Counted from the first letter of the stretch, positions 15,673-24,436 are shown. The stretch is DNA of 45,781 nt from Flavobacteriales bacterium UBA1694 (GCA_002319955.1 DCJS01000017.1:837-46617), one strand, 5' to 3'. Notes: generated by a model from the letters alone, not told the origin. Numbers and translations: made by a program.

Positions 15673-16998
15673 ATGAATGCTAATAAACTTTGGAGCAAAA
15701 ATTCTGCAACGACGAGCTCACTAAAACGAATTGAAGAATTTACCGTGGGAAAAGACCCGGATTTTGATTTGCTCCTGGCCCCCTTTGATATACTGGGGAC
15801 CAAGGCCCATATCAAAATGCTCAATTCGATTGGCTTTTTAAGTCCAGAGGATTTGACAGCGCTACTTGAGGAGCTCGATGTGCTGTTGGCGCAAACAAAG
15901 GCCGGAACTTTTTCTATTGGAGAAGGAATCGAAGATGTGCACAGCCAAATTGAGTTTCATCTCACGGAAAAACTAGGGGGAGCTGGAAAGAAAATTCACA
16001 CCGGACGCTCTCGAAACGACCAAGTGCTCTTAGCCATCAAACTCTATTTAAAGTCCGAAGTTGAAGCCATGGCTGATTTAGCCAAGCGGCTGTTTGAGCG
16101 TTTGCTGACCCTAGCAAAATTGCACGAAAACAAACTGATGCCGGGGTACACCCATTTTCAAATTGGCATGCCGTCCTCGATTGGCCTCTGGCTAAGTGCT
16201 TTTGCGGAGTCGTTGTCCGAGGATTTAGAAATACTTTTAGTGGCTCACTCGGTCGTTTCAAAGAACCCACTGGGGTCTGGTGCCGGGTACGGCTCTTCTT
16301 TTCCTTTAGATCGTGATTTCACCACGAAGGCCCTGGGATTATCCAAGATGAATATCAATTCGATTTACGCGCAAATGACGCGTGGGAAATCTGAGAAAAC
16401 GGTAGCTTTTGCGATGAGTTCTCTGGCTGCAACCATCGGAAAACTGGCCAATGATATATGTCTCTTTACCAATCAGAATTTTGGGTTTATTAAATTTCCT
16501 AGCGAATTAACCACAGGGAGCAGCATCATGCCGCATAAAAAGAATCCAGATGTATTTGAACTTATTCGGGCAAAGTGTTCTCGTATTCAATCCACTCCGG
16601 GCGAGCTAACCCTTTTGACTCACAATTTAATGACGGGTTACAACCGGGATTATCAACTAACTAAGGAGGTTCTTTTTCCTGCTATTGTGGACCTTAAAGA
16701 CTCCTTAGATCTTTTCGCCTTTATGTTGGAACATCTAGAAGTGAGTGAAGGTATTTTGAATGATGAGAAATATGAGTATCTTTTCACAGTCGAAAAAATC
16801 AATGAACTTATGCTAAGCGGGCAGAGCTTTCGGGATGCGTACCGCGAGGTAGGGAATTCCATCGAAGAGGGCCGTTACCACTACCGAAAAGACGTTTTGG
16901 AGCATACCCACAAAGGCAGTATTGGAAACCTTTGCTTAGAAGAAATTCGATTTGAATTTAACGGCATTTATCAAAAATTTTACAATGAAACCCCTTGA
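15673..16998 (+). CDS. argH: Argininosuccinate lyase
   Basis: Final pathway enzyme, splitting argininosuccinate into arginine and fumarate. It is 441 aa from the ATG at 15673. The alternative start at 15598 overlaps argE and adds an unrelated leader. The fumarase/aspartase superfamily signature is intact: SSIMPHKKNPD with the catalytic serine loop (about residues 273-285). HTGRSRNDQV (about 104-113) and GYTHFQIGMPSS (about 149-160) provide the other substrate-binding regions. The C-terminus overlaps the Lrp/AsnC gene by 14 nt, so the regulator is translated from the same message. Confidence 0.95.
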   Translation: MNANKLWSKNSATTSSLKRIEEFTVGKDPDFDLLLAPFDILGTKAHIKMLNSIGFLSPEDLTALLEELDVLLAQTKAGTFSIGEGIEDVHSQIEFHLTEKLGGAGKKIHTGRSRNDQVLLAIKLYLKSEVEAMADLAKRLFERLLTLAKLHENKLMPGYTHFQIGMPSSIGLWLSAFAESLSEDLEILLVAHSVVSKNPLGSGAGYGSSFPLDRDFTTKALGLSKMNINSIYAQMTRGKSEKTVAFAMSSLAATIGKLANDICLFTNQNFGFIKFPSELTTGSSIMPHKKNPDVFELIRAKCSRIQSTPGELTLLTHNLMTGYNRDYQLTKEVLFPAIVDLKDSLDLFAFMLEHLEVSEGILNDEKYEYLFTVEKINELMLSGQSFRDAYREVGNSIEEGRYHYRKDVLEHTHKGSIGNLCLEEIRFEFNGIYQKFYNETP

Positions 16999-17458
16999 CG
17001 CCACAGACCAACAAATTTTAAACCTACTTCAAGAAGACTCGACTCTTTCTGTAAAGGATATTGCTGAGAAAGTAGGACTTTCTTTTTCGCCCACTTATGA
17101 GCGGATTAAATCAATGAAAACAAATGGCGTCATTGAGAAATATGTGGCAATATTGAATACCGAAAAAGCGGGTTTTGAGCTGATGGCCTATTGCAATATT
17201 ACACTCAAGGAACAGTCTTTGGAGCGCCTCCAGGAGTTTGAAACGAAGATCAAAGCCGAGGCGAGAGTCCTTGAGGTCGTGAGTTTGTCAGGGACTTACG
17301 ATTACATGATTAAAGTGGTAACCAGGGACATCAAAGAGTATAACCGCTTTATGACCGAGGTGGTTGCGAACATTCCCAATATTGGTCAGTACCACAGCCA
17401 TATTGTGCTCTCCGTTATAAAAGATGAAACCAAACTAACCTTTACCCCCGATGCCTAA
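16985..17458 (+). CDS. Lrp/AsnC family transcriptional regulator, probable controller of the arginine operon
   Basis: A 157-aa protein with an N-terminal winged helix (LDATDQQILNLLQEDSTL... VKDIAEKVGLSFSPTYERI) and a C-terminal RAM (AsnC_trans_reg) domain. The RAM core shows VLEVVSLSGTYDYMIKVVTRD at about residues 90-110. The start is set at the ATG at 16985, matching the family N-terminus; the in-frame ATG at 16952 lies deeper in argH. It is the penultimate gene of the operon. Because four TATCT motifs with exact 31-bp spacing lie over the operon promoter, autoregulation and arginine-responsive control are likely. Lrp-type octamers are known to wrap DNA with sites on one helix face. The ligand is inferred, not shown. 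Confidence 0.9.
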   Translation: MKPLDATDQQILNLLQEDSTLSVKDIAEKVGLSFSPTYERIKSMKTNGVIEKYVAILNTEKAGFELMAYCNITLKEQSLERLQEFETKIKAEARVLEVVSLSGTYDYMIKVVTRDIKEYNRFMTEVVANIPNIGQYHSHIVLSVIKDETKLTFTPDA

Positions 17459-17813
17459 ATACAAAATTCAAAAAGCCCCCTTTAAAGTGCCCACCACGGA
17501 TGGGAAACGAATTCTTGAACATTGGGGCCACAGCATGGGCACGCCGGGAATTTCCATCGCCTATATGGTGGCGCCAAGCCACTGGAGTGAACCGCACCAA
17601 ACGCCTGAGTTCGATGAATTTACGATCATTGTTCGCGGTGCAAAGCAATTTGAAATTGATGGAGAGGTTGTGAAATTAGAAGAAGGCCAAAGCATCTTAA
17701 TCGAAAAAGGAGCGCGCGTTCGCTACAGCAATCCGTTTGAAGAACCATGTGAGTATATCTCGGTCTGCTTGCCTGCTTTTTCGCTTGAGACAGTTAACCG
17801 CGAAGAGACTTAG
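17451..17813 (+). CDS. Small cupin-domain protein
   Basis: A 120-aa single cupin. The conserved beta barrel is seen in APSHWSEPHQTPEFDEFTIIV (about residues 43-63) and the second half EEGQSILIEKGARVRYSNP (about 80-98). Possible metal ligands are the two His and the Glu of the first segment; the second-motif His is absent, so metal binding may be partial. It overlaps the Lrp/AsnC gene by 8 nt and is the last gene of the arginine transcript. Its function is unknown; a role as amino-acid sensor or small-molecule enzyme is possible but unsupported. It ends one base from the stop of a convergent HAD gene, and no terminator is visible between them. Confidence 0.8.
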   Translation: MPKYKIQKAPFKVPTTDGKRILEHWGHSMGTPGISIAYMVAPSHWSEPHQTPEFDEFTIIVRGAKQFEIDGEVVKLEEGQSILIEKGARVRYSNPFEEPCEYISVCLPAFSLETVNREET

Positions 17814-17814
17814 G

Positions 17815-18426
17815 TTAAGGAAATAGGACACCTAGATTTTCCAACTCACTTTTTAGCTCCGTGGACTCTGAAACGTGCACGGTGAGAAAGCCAAGCTTCT
17901 CGGCCATTCTGATATTAGCCAGGTTATCATCAATAAAGACCGACTCCTGCGGATTTAAATTGTAACGCTCTAGTAACACTTCCCAGATTTTAGGATCTGG
18001 TTTAATTAATTTTTCATCTCCCGAAACAACGATTTTTCCCTCAAACAATTGAAAGAAGTCGTAATTTTCAAGGGCGTATGGAAACGTCTGATGGGACCAA
18101 TTGGTAAGGCCGTATAAAGCGTATGGAGTTAGCGCGAGTTCCCTTAGAACTTTCACGTTGCTTTCGATTTCACCCTTTAGCATGGTGGTCCAATTAGCGT
18201 AATAAGCGCGAATAGCGCTCGCCCACTCGGGGTGCTCTTTGACTAAAAGTTCGGTCCCATGATCTAGTAGGCGTCCTTTGTCCTGCTCGCCATTCCAATG
18301 GCTTGATGCAATTGACTCTAAAAAATACTCCATTTTTTCATCGTCATTGAAATGAGTCTTGAAATAGTAGCGGGGATTCCAATCCATTAAGACGCCGCCA
18401 AAATCGAATACGATATTTTTGATCAT
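17815..18426 (-). CDS. HAD-superfamily hydrolase, subfamily IA
   Basis: A 203-aa HAD phosphatase-like protein. Motif I is VFDFGGVLMDW with the nucleophile Asp8; the second position usually held by the acid/base Asp is Gly, as in several YihX-like members. Motif II is YGLTNWSHQTF (about residues 112-122), motif III the Lys of KPDPKIWEVLL, and motif IV VFIDDNLANI. The cap region between 15 and 95 is helical, as in type C1. It overlaps the NhaC gene by 4 nt (ATGA) and is translated after it. The substrate is unknown; sugar-phosphate or nucleotide phosphatase activity is typical for the group. Confidence 0.88.
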   Translation of the reverse strand: MIKNIVFDFGGVLMDWNPRYYFKTHFNDDEKMEYFLESIASSHWNGEQDKGRLLDHGTELLVKEHPEWASAIRAYYANWTTMLKGEIESNVKVLRELALTPYALYGLTNWSHQTFPYALENYDFFQLFEGKIVVSGDEKLIKPDPKIWEVLLERYNLNPQESVFIDDNLANIRMAEKLGFLTVHVSESTELKSELENLGVLFP

Positions 18427-19745
18427 AAATCCTGCGCTGTTTTGAGTGGTTTGTTTGCGCTTTTCTTAAATAAGATAAAGCCAATTGTGATTGCAATAAG
18501 GAGGTGAAGGTAATAAGAATTCATCATAAGATCCAGGTATTGAATTTTAAAGCCACTTAATGAAATTAAAATGAGAACCTGCGCACCGTAAGGAATTATC
18601 CCCTGAATAAAACAGGCGAAAATATCTAAAATTGAGGCCGAGTTTTTGGCCTCTAAGTCAAATTTATCATTTAATTCTTTGGCGACTTTACCTGAAATTA
18701 AAATCGCAATTGTATTGTTTGCGACACAAAGGTTCGTGACGCTCACAAGCCCTCCAATCCCTAGAGACGCACTTCTTTTATTGTAGATTAGGCGGTTGAT
18801 AGCTTTAAGGAGGTAGTCTATCCCGCCCGCTTTTTCAACCAAGGCAGCGAGCCCTCCTGTGAGAAGCGATAGGTAAAAGATCTCCGACATATCGGTGAAG
18901 CCTGCGTAGGTTGTTTTGCCTAAAGTTAGAAAGTCAAAGCTAGAATTCCAAAGACCAAGAACTGCGGCGCTCAGAATTCCTAAAAATAACGTCACAAAGA
19001 CGTTTAGACCGCGAAGGGCTAAAACTATAACGACGAAATAGGGAAGTATTAACCACAGGTCAAAATTTAGTTTTTCAGTCTGCATCGCATCGACAGGCTG
19101 GCTAGAACCCGCGAAGATAAACAGCCCTAGGGCAAGTAAGGCAGCAGGCAGTGCCAATTTAAAATTCGCACGAAACTTATCTTTCATTTCGCACCCAAGG
19201 CTTTGGGTGGCCGCAATGGTCGTGTCGGAAATGAGTGAAAGGTTATCCCCAAAGATGGCGCCGCATAAGAGTGCCGCACCGATAAGCCCTAATGGCGAGT
19301 CGCTTTTTTCAGCCAGTTCAATTACAATGGGCCCTAGGGTAACAATCGATCCAACGGAGGTTCCCGATGCAAAGGAGAGAAAGGAGGCAATCACAAACAC
19401 GCCGGCAGCAAAGTACTGCGGCGATATATAAGTCATTCCTAGGTTTACGATACTCTCAACGCTGCCCGCAGCCTTTGAGACCGCTGCAAAGGCCCCTGCA
19501 AGAAGGTAGATAATGCACATGGTGAGTATCTGGCCATCCCCACATCCTTTCAAAAAGGTATCGGCCTTTTGTGAAAGCGTGCCTTTAAATAGAATGAAGG
19601 CAGCCACAATTCCAAACAGAGCCGCAAGAGGTGAGGGAAGAGCGTAAAAGTCTTGATTGTAGAGTCCAAACCCTAAAAAAGTGAAGACGAAAACCAGTAG
19701 CGGAACGATACTGAGGAATTTATAGTTTTTAAGGGCTTGGTTCAT
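18423..19745 (-). CDS. nhaC: NhaC family Na+/H+ antiporter
   Basis: A 440-aa inner-membrane protein with about 10-12 hydrophobic segments over its whole length. NhaC-type signatures are present: FASGTSVGSIVTLGPIVIELAE (split around residues 123-144), GAIFGDNLSLISDTTIAATQSLG (about 161-183), and VTNLCVANNTIAILISG (about 335-351) in the second repeat half. Members exchange Na+ for H+, and some move organic anions with Na+. The gene lies 13 nt after the HsdR_N gene and overlaps the HAD gene, so the three may be co-transcribed on the minus strand, although their functions are not obviously related. Confidence 0.88.
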   Translation of the reverse strand: MNQALKNYKFLSIVPLLVFVFTFLGFGLYNQDFYALPSPLAALFGIVAAFILFKGTLSQKADTFLKGCGDGQILTMCIIYLLAGAFAAVSKAAGSVESIVNLGMTYISPQYFAAGVFVIASFLSFASGTSVGSIVTLGPIVIELAEKSDSPLGLIGAALLCGAIFGDNLSLISDTTIAATQSLGCEMKDKFRANFKLALPAALLALGLFIFAGSSQPVDAMQTEKLNFDLWLILPYFVVIVLALRGLNVFVTLFLGILSAAVLGLWNSSFDFLTLGKTTYAGFTDMSEIFYLSLLTGGLAALVEKAGGIDYLLKAINRLIYNKRSASLGIGGLVSVTNLCVANNTIAILISGKVAKELNDKFDLEAKNSASILDIFACFIQGIIPYGAQVLILISLSGFKIQYLDLMMNSYYLHLLIAITIGFILFKKSANKPLKTAQDL

Positions 19746-19758
19746 GAAATGCTGGGTA

Positions 19759-20223
19759 TTAAAATGCGAAATCTATAAAGTCATAACCACTTTCTGTCGA
19801 CCTTGCTAGCAGATGGTGAATGCCGTTACTAAGAAGGATTTGCTCGGCATTAACAATTGAATTGTAGCGGGCAATTTGCTCAAAGGTTTTTTGAGAGAGC
19901 GGTACACTTGGGGCTTTGCATTCGATCAAAATTTTCGCGAGTGTTTTTTCGGTTACCACAAGGTCTAGTCTTTTGGTAAGACCATTAAGAGTGATTTTTT
20001 TTTCTGATAATAAGGCGGAAGGTGCGTAGCCTTTTTCGAGCAGATAGTACTGAATCCAGTGCTGTCTAACCCATTCTTCTGGGGTTAGTAGAAGACTCAT
20101 TTTGCGAACCGAGTCATAAATAAAAAACTTATCTTTGTCTTTACGGATCGCGAAATCGTAGTCTCTCGGAAAATTCAGTTTTGGCACTTGCACTCGTATG
20201 AAAGAATTAGATTTACTGCTCAA
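19759..20223 (-). CDS. HsdR N-terminal-domain nuclease-like protein
   Basis: A 154-aa protein consisting only of the type I restriction R-subunit N-terminal domain (HSDR_N). A PD-(D/E)xK-like pattern is visible: the Asp of KRLDLVVTEK and the ILIECKAP motif (Glu-x-Lys). The preceding LTPEEWVRQHWIQYYLLEKGY is highly typical of the stand-alone flavobacterial family. The ATG at 20223 overlaps the divergent holA start by 26 nt; a GTG at 20193 would avoid the overlap and fits the family N-terminus (VQVPKLNFP), so the true start may be there. The partnership with holA recurs in flavobacteria and suggests a DNA-repair or replication-linked role rather than restriction. The function is not established. 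Confidence 0.8.
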   Translation of the reverse strand: MSSKSNSFIRVQVPKLNFPRDYDFAIRKDKDKFFIYDSVRKMSLLLTPEEWVRQHWIQYYLLEKGYAPSALLSEKKITLNGLTKRLDLVVTEKTLAKILIECKAPSVPLSQKTFEQIARYNSIVNAEQILLSNGIHHLLARSTESGYDFIDFAF

Positions 20224-21229
20224 AAATATTAAAAATAAAGAACTTCTCCCTATTTATTTCTTTCATGGCAAGGAACCGTACTTCATTGATTTGGCCCTTA
20301 GTGCCTTAGAGAGTGAAGTTCTTTCAGAGGATGAGAAGGCTTTTGGTCAAACCGTGCTCTACGGAAAGGAAACCACGGTGCCGCAGATCATCGCCTATGC
20401 CCAGCAATTTCCAATGATGGGCGAGATTAATTTAATTCTTGTTAAGGAAGCGCAGGACCTTCGTTTCGACGAAAAAGCGTTAGATATCTTAGCGTCTTAC
20501 GCCCAGGCCCCCGTGCCTTCCACGGTATTAGCTTTTGCCCATAAGGGCAAGATGGATGAGCGTAAAAAGTTTATGAAAAAACTTAAAGCGCAGTCCATGA
20601 CCTTTGTGAGTGAGCCTGTAGCGGACTATCAGTTGGCGCAGTGGATTTCAAAACGCTGCTCAGCCCTGGGTATTACCGTTGAACCAAGTATTCCTGGACT
20701 TTTAGCGGAGCACTTAGGCAACGATCTCTCGCGCATAAGTACGGAGCTTGCAAAGCTCCAATTGATCTTAAAACCTGGGCAGGTTTTAGATGGAAAATTA
20801 GTGGAGATCCATATCGGTATCAGTAAAGAATTTAATATTTTTGAGCTCCAAAAAGCTTTGGGGCAGAAAAAAAATGATCAGGCCATGCGCATCGCTTTTT
20901 TCATGGGAAAGACAACCAAATCCTTAGGGGGGAGCACAGCACTTTTATATAAATACTTTTGTAATATCATCTTTTTTCACACCATGAAAGGCGTTTCACA
21001 GCCTGATTTAGTAAAGGCCATGGAGCTTGGGCATCCATTCTTTATAAATGAAGTTCGTGAGGCTGCCCAGTGCTATTCATTGAAAAACGCCACACGCGTT
21101 ATTTCAATTCTTCGAGAATTTAATATGAAAGAAAGAGGAGTGGGCTCTAGCGCAGTAAGCAGCGGGGACTTACTAACGGAAATGGTCTATAAGATCTTGA
21201 ACGTCGACAAAGTAAAAGTTGACCTATAA
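20198..21229 (+). CDS. holA: DNA polymerase III subunit delta
   Basis: The clamp-loader subunit that opens the sliding clamp during replication, 343 aa. The N-terminal segment IYFFHGKEPYFIDLALSALE (about residues 19-38) is typical of HolA. QFPMMGEINLILVKEAQDL and the domain II region with LAEHLGNDLSRISTELAKL (about residues 168-186) follow. HolA lacks an active ATPase site, and none is seen here. It is divergently arranged with and slightly overlaps the HsdR_N gene, so the two share a very short control region. About 160 bp separate its stop from trxB. Confidence 0.93.
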   Translation: MKELDLLLKNIKNKELLPIYFFHGKEPYFIDLALSALESEVLSEDEKAFGQTVLYGKETTVPQIIAYAQQFPMMGEINLILVKEAQDLRFDEKALDILASYAQAPVPSTVLAFAHKGKMDERKKFMKKLKAQSMTFVSEPVADYQLAQWISKRCSALGITVEPSIPGLLAEHLGNDLSRISTELAKLQLILKPGQVLDGKLVEIHIGISKEFNIFELQKALGQKKNDQAMRIAFFMGKTTKSLGGSTALLYKYFCNIIFFHTMKGVSQPDLVKAMELGHPFFINEVREAAQCYSLKNATRVISILREFNMKERGVGSSAVSSGDLLTEMVYKILNVDKVKVDL

Positions 21230-21387
21230 GTCCTAGAGGATTCGCTTAATTGCATCATTGACAAAATGGATTAAGTCTCTACTAAGAAAGCCAATTAATA
21301 GTGCGAATTTTGCACTTAATATAAATAAGTCTTTTTGTAATAAATGAAAGACTCAAATTAAATACTAAAAATTATAGATAATTAGTT

Positions 21388-22326
21388 ATGGAAAGCATTT
21401 TAGACTGCCTCATCGTAGGCTCAGGTCCCTCCGGATTTACCGCTGCAATTTATGCCGCACGAGCGGATTTAAAGCCAGAACTCTATACAGGTCTTGAACC
21501 GGGTGGTCAATTAACGACAACCACTGAAGTGGATAATTTCCCTGGATACCCCCAGGGGGTTACAGGACCGGAAATGATGCTTCAGCTTCAAGCGCAGGCC
21601 GAACGTTTCGATACAAAAATTCACTATGAAATGATTACTAAGGCTGAGTTTTCAACCGATATGGGGGGCATTCATACCCTTTGGGCTGGAAAGAAGGAGA
21701 TTAAAGCTAGAACCGTGATAATCTCAACAGGAGCAACGGCGAAATACCTTGGTCTAGCGGATGAAAAAACGTACTCTGGAGGCGGCGTTTCGGCATGCGC
21801 AACTTGTGATGGATTTTTCTACAAAGGAAAAGACGTAATCGTTGTCGGCGGTGGGGATACGGCGGCTGAGGAAGCAACATACCTAGCAAAATTGACTAGT
21901 AAGGTTACTATGCTTGTAAGAAAAGGGCAATTTAGAGCCTCAAAAGCGATGATTCATCGCGTTGAAAACACCCCAAATATTGAAGTGAAGTATTTCCATG
22001 AATTGGTTGGAATAGAAGGGGAGAATGGGATGGTTGAACGGGCTCGAGTTGTAAATAACCAAACGAATGAAATTTCAAGTATCGAGGTGCACGGAATTTT
22101 TATTGCCATTGGACATAAACCGAATACAGAAATTTTTAAAGAACAAATTACGACAGACCAGAACGGTTATATTGTGACCCAGAAGGGCTCAACAAGAACC
22201 AATCTACCAGGTGTTTTTGCAGCAGGTGACGTCCAAGACCATATCTATCGTCAGGCGATTACAGCAGCGGGTACGGGATGTATGGCAGCCATGGATGCTG
22301 AAAAGTATTTAGCAGAGCTCGAGTAA
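21388..22326 (+). CDS. trxB: Thioredoxin-disulfide reductase
   Basis: FAD/NADPH enzyme that reduces thioredoxin, 312 aa. The FAD-binding motif is GSGPSGFTAAIYAARA (residues 10-25). The redox centre is CATC in SACATCDGFFYKGK (about residues 134-147). The NADPH-binding motif is VVGGGDTAAEEA (about 152-163), and the C-terminal FAD motif is GVFAAGDVQD. It is followed after 7 nt by crcB, so the pair is probably co-transcribed. Substrate thioredoxins are encoded in this window at 24437 and 43639. Length and motifs are normal. Confidence 0.96.
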   Translation: MESILDCLIVGSGPSGFTAAIYAARADLKPELYTGLEPGGQLTTTTEVDNFPGYPQGVTGPEMMLQLQAQAERFDTKIHYEMITKAEFSTDMGGIHTLWAGKKEIKARTVIISTGATAKYLGLADEKTYSGGGVSACATCDGFFYKGKDVIVVGGGDTAAEEATYLAKLTSKVTMLVRKGQFRASKAMIHRVENTPNIEVKYFHELVGIEGENGMVERARVVNNQTNEISSIEVHGIFIAIGHKPNTEIFKEQITTDQNGYIVTQKGSTRTNLPGVFAAGDVQDHIYRQAITAAGTGCMAAMDAEKYLAELE

Positions 22327-22333
22327 TACTCTA

Positions 22334-22696
22334 ATGAAAAGTCTACTATTTGTTTTCTTAGGAGGAGGACTTGGAAGCGTTTTGCGCTTTTTAGTATCTT
22401 CCTATACCCAGAAACTGTGGACTTTCGGGGCGTTTCCCATTGGAACATTTTTAGTCAATGTATTAGGGTGTTATCTAATTGGACTTTTTTCGGTTGTTCT
22501 TTTAAAAGAACCTGGAGCGAAGTACTTTTTGGTGGCTGGGTTCTGTGGAGGTTTTACAACTTTTTCAGCTTTTGCCTCCGAGACGCAGGTGCTAATGCAA
22601 TCCTCCCAGTTGGTCGTAGCCAGTTTATACGTCGTCTTAAGTGTACTTATTGGTGTTTTCGCGGTCTATTTGGGTATGAATTCATTAAGAAGCTAA
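22334..22696 (+). CDS. crcB: Fluoride efflux channel CrcB/Fluc
   Basis: A 120-aa membrane protein with four hydrophobic helices that exports fluoride as a dual-topology dimer. Family motifs are intact: GGGLGSVLRFLVS (about residues 10-22), the Asn of GTFLVNVLGCYLIG (about 38-51), and GFCGGFTTFSAFASE (about 69-83), which holds the Na+-binding and Phe-box residues. The short 7-nt gap to trxB means no room for a fluoride riboswitch directly in front. Expression would therefore follow trxB. The C-terminus is short, and a second overlapping frame on the same strand is a shadow. Confidence 0.93.
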   Translation: MKSLLFVFLGGGLGSVLRFLVSSYTQKLWTFGAFPIGTFLVNVLGCYLIGLFSVVLLKEPGAKYFLVAGFCGGFTTFSAFASETQVLMQSSQLVVASLYVVLSVLIGVFAVYLGMNSLRS

Positions 22697-22807
22697 TTTT
22701 TCACATTGAATATAAGAGCATTGTGATAATTCTTTAGATAATAGTTGTACAAAAGTTAAAAGCTCATTATATTTGCACCACTGAAAACGGAATTAACTTT
22801 CGTTTCT

Positions 22808-22892
22808 GGAGAGATGGCAGAGCGGTCGAATGCGGCGGTCTTGAAAACCGTTGACTGTCACAGGTCCGGGGGTTCGAATCCCTCTCTCTCCG
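22808..22892 (+). tRNA. tRNA-Ser (anticodon TGA)
   Basis: An 85-nt type II tRNA with the seryl long variable arm. The acceptor stem is GGAGAGA paired with TCTCTCC, discriminator G at 22892. The anticodon loop CTTGAAA gives TGA at 22842-22844. The T arm contains GGTTCGAATCC. The CCA end is not encoded. A terminator follows after three bases. Confidence 0.95.
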
Positions 22893-22895
22893 CAA

Positions 22896-22929
22896 AGAGG
22901 GTCTTCTTGATGAAGACCCTCTTTTTTTT
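22896..22929 (+). terminator. Terminator of tRNA-Ser
   Basis: Perfect 11-bp stem AGAGGGTCTTC / GAAGACCCTCT with a TTGAT loop (22896-22922), followed by seven or more T. Confidence 0.92.
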
Positions 22930-23145
22930 CATAAATAAGCAATCCCTTTTCTTGGGATTGTCATCTCACCCATCTTAGGCACACTCAAAAGTAGAGTTTT
23001 TTGTTATAGGTAAAAGAGAGGGTTAAGTTATCAATTAAAAGATTTCGCAGTTCTTAACTTAAGTTCAATGATTTGTATGGAACAACAAGCGTCCTTTTAT
23101 AATTTAAAGGGCAAATAACAAGCAATTTTATCAGGCTTAAGGTTA

Positions 23146-23505
23146 TTAATTTTCACTCTGTCCAAAAGTTAATAAGTTGTTGTCTGGATCAAGGAGGGCA
23201 AACTCCTTTTGCCCCCAAGGTTTTATCTGCAATGCTCCGTTTGGATGTATAGTTACCTTAGCGTCCAATAGTGACTGATATAGATTTTCGATGTCATTCG
23301 TGCGGATATAAACTTGCCCGTAGTTTGTATTTGGATCAAGTTCCTTGAATTCAAAAAAATGAATTTGTACGCTATCCTTTTCAACCATTAGATAGCCGTC
23401 AAAGTCAGAATTTCCAAGGTTTTGAAAACCCAATTTATTGATATAAAAGTTCTTAGTTGCAACCTTATCACGCATTGGTAGTTTTGGATTTATATTTGTC
23501 AGCAT
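23146..23505 (-). CDS. VOC (glyoxalase/bleomycin-resistance-fold) family protein
   Basis: A 119-aa protein with one pair of VOC beta-alpha-beta-beta-beta modules: PMRDKVATKNFYINKLGFQ near the N-terminus and the C-terminal WGQKEFALLDPDNNLLTFGQ, the typical bleomycin-binding-protein ending. Such proteins bind or modify small hydrophobic molecules, often as dimers; some sequester bleomycin. Residues of metal-dependent glyoxalase I are only partly present (Glu in KEFALLDPDN; no clear His pair), so a binding role is more likely than catalysis. It stands alone, flanked by two intergenic stretches of about 215 and 240 bp that carry no other gene. The substrate is unknown. Confidence 0.85.
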   Translation of the reverse strand: MLTNINPKLPMRDKVATKNFYINKLGFQNLGNSDFDGYLMVEKDSVQIHFFEFKELDPNTNYGQVYIRTNDIENLYQSLLDAKVTIHPNGALQIKPWGQKEFALLDPDNNLLTFGQSEN

Positions 23506-23688
23506 GGTTACTTTTTTTAATCATGTTAAATGTACTAATGTTTTTCCGAACTGCTAGTTGTGCTAATTCGAATTTTGCTATGGGTAATAGTATAATACTG
23601 AATTTAAAAACTCAACTCCAAATACTCATTCGTAAACTACTGTACTAAAGTTTCTAATTCTCTGATTGCATTTATCTATGGCTTAAGC

Positions 23689-23719
23689 TTGATTACTGCT
23701 CAATAGAGCTGTAAATTTG
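23689..23719 (+). promoter_or_regulatory. Promoter of the peroxiredoxin gene
   Basis: TTG at 23689-23691 and TAAATTTG at 23712-23719, separated by 20 nt, form a consensus Bacteroidota promoter. The peroxiredoxin ATG follows 27 nt after the -7 element. Confidence 0.75.
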
Positions 23720-23745
23720 CAGTGAACTTAAAAACAATAGATATT

Positions 23746-24384
23746 ATGTCATTAGTAGGAAAACAAGCTCCACAATTTTTAGCGCCAGCAGTATTAGATG
23801 GTGAAGAAATCGTTTCAGATTTTAAATTGCCAATCGGCGAGAAGAACATCGTTCTATTCTTTTATCCAAAAGACTTCACTTTCGTTTGCCCAACAGAATT
23901 GCATGCATTTCAGGCAAAACTAGCTGAATTCGAAAAAAGAGATGCTCAGGTGGTAGCTGTTTCAACAGATTCAGAGGAAACTCACCTTGCTTGGTTAAAT
24001 ACTGAGAAGGACAATGGAGGAATCCAAGGCGTTACTTACCCAATAGTAGCCGATTTCGCTAAAACAATTGCTATGGACTACGGTGTGTTAGCAGGAGAAT
24101 ACGTAAGCGATTACGAAACAGGAAAAGTGGTTTTCGAAGGTATGCCAGTAGCTTACAGAGGAACCTTTATCATTGATAAAAATGGTGTTGTAAGACACGA
24201 AACAATAAACGATTTACCGTTAGGAAGAAATATTGACGAGTACGTTCGTCTGCTTGATGCTATCATTCACGTTGAGAAATTTGGTGAAGTTTGTCCAGCA
24301 AACTGGGAAGAAGGTAAAACAGCCATGTCAGCCACTAAAGAAGGTGTTGCGGATTACTTAGCCACGAATGTGAATTTGAACTAA
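23746..24384 (+). CDS. Typical 2-Cys peroxiredoxin (AhpC/Prx1 type)
   Basis: Cytoplasmic thiol peroxidase reducing hydrogen peroxide and organic peroxides, 212 aa from the ATG at 23746 (an upstream GTG at 23722 lies in the leader). The peroxidatic Cys is in YPKDFTFVCPTELHAF (about residue 53) with the PxxxT/SxxC pattern. The resolving Cys is in EKFGEVCPANW (about residue 173). The C-terminal extension of about 35 residues is that of Prx1/AhpC proteins prone to over-oxidation. A thioredoxin-like gene follows 53 nt downstream, a natural reductant partner, with trxB 1.4 kb upstream. It has its own consensus promoter. Confidence 0.94.
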   Translation: MSLVGKQAPQFLAPAVLDGEEIVSDFKLPIGEKNIVLFFYPKDFTFVCPTELHAFQAKLAEFEKRDAQVVAVSTDSEETHLAWLNTEKDNGGIQGVTYPIVADFAKTIAMDYGVLAGEYVSDYETGKVVFEGMPVAYRGTFIIDKNGVVRHETINDLPLGRNIDEYVRLLDAIIHVEKFGEVCPANWEEGKTAMSATKEGVADYLATNVNLN

Positions 24385-24436
24385 TTCAAATTCTCGATTC
24401 CTAAGTGTATTAAATCACAACCAAAATTACATTACA

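Noticed and set aside
22326..22334. Possible fluoride riboswitch for crcB
   Set aside because: Only 7 nt separate trxB and crcB, so no riboswitch can fit directly upstream.
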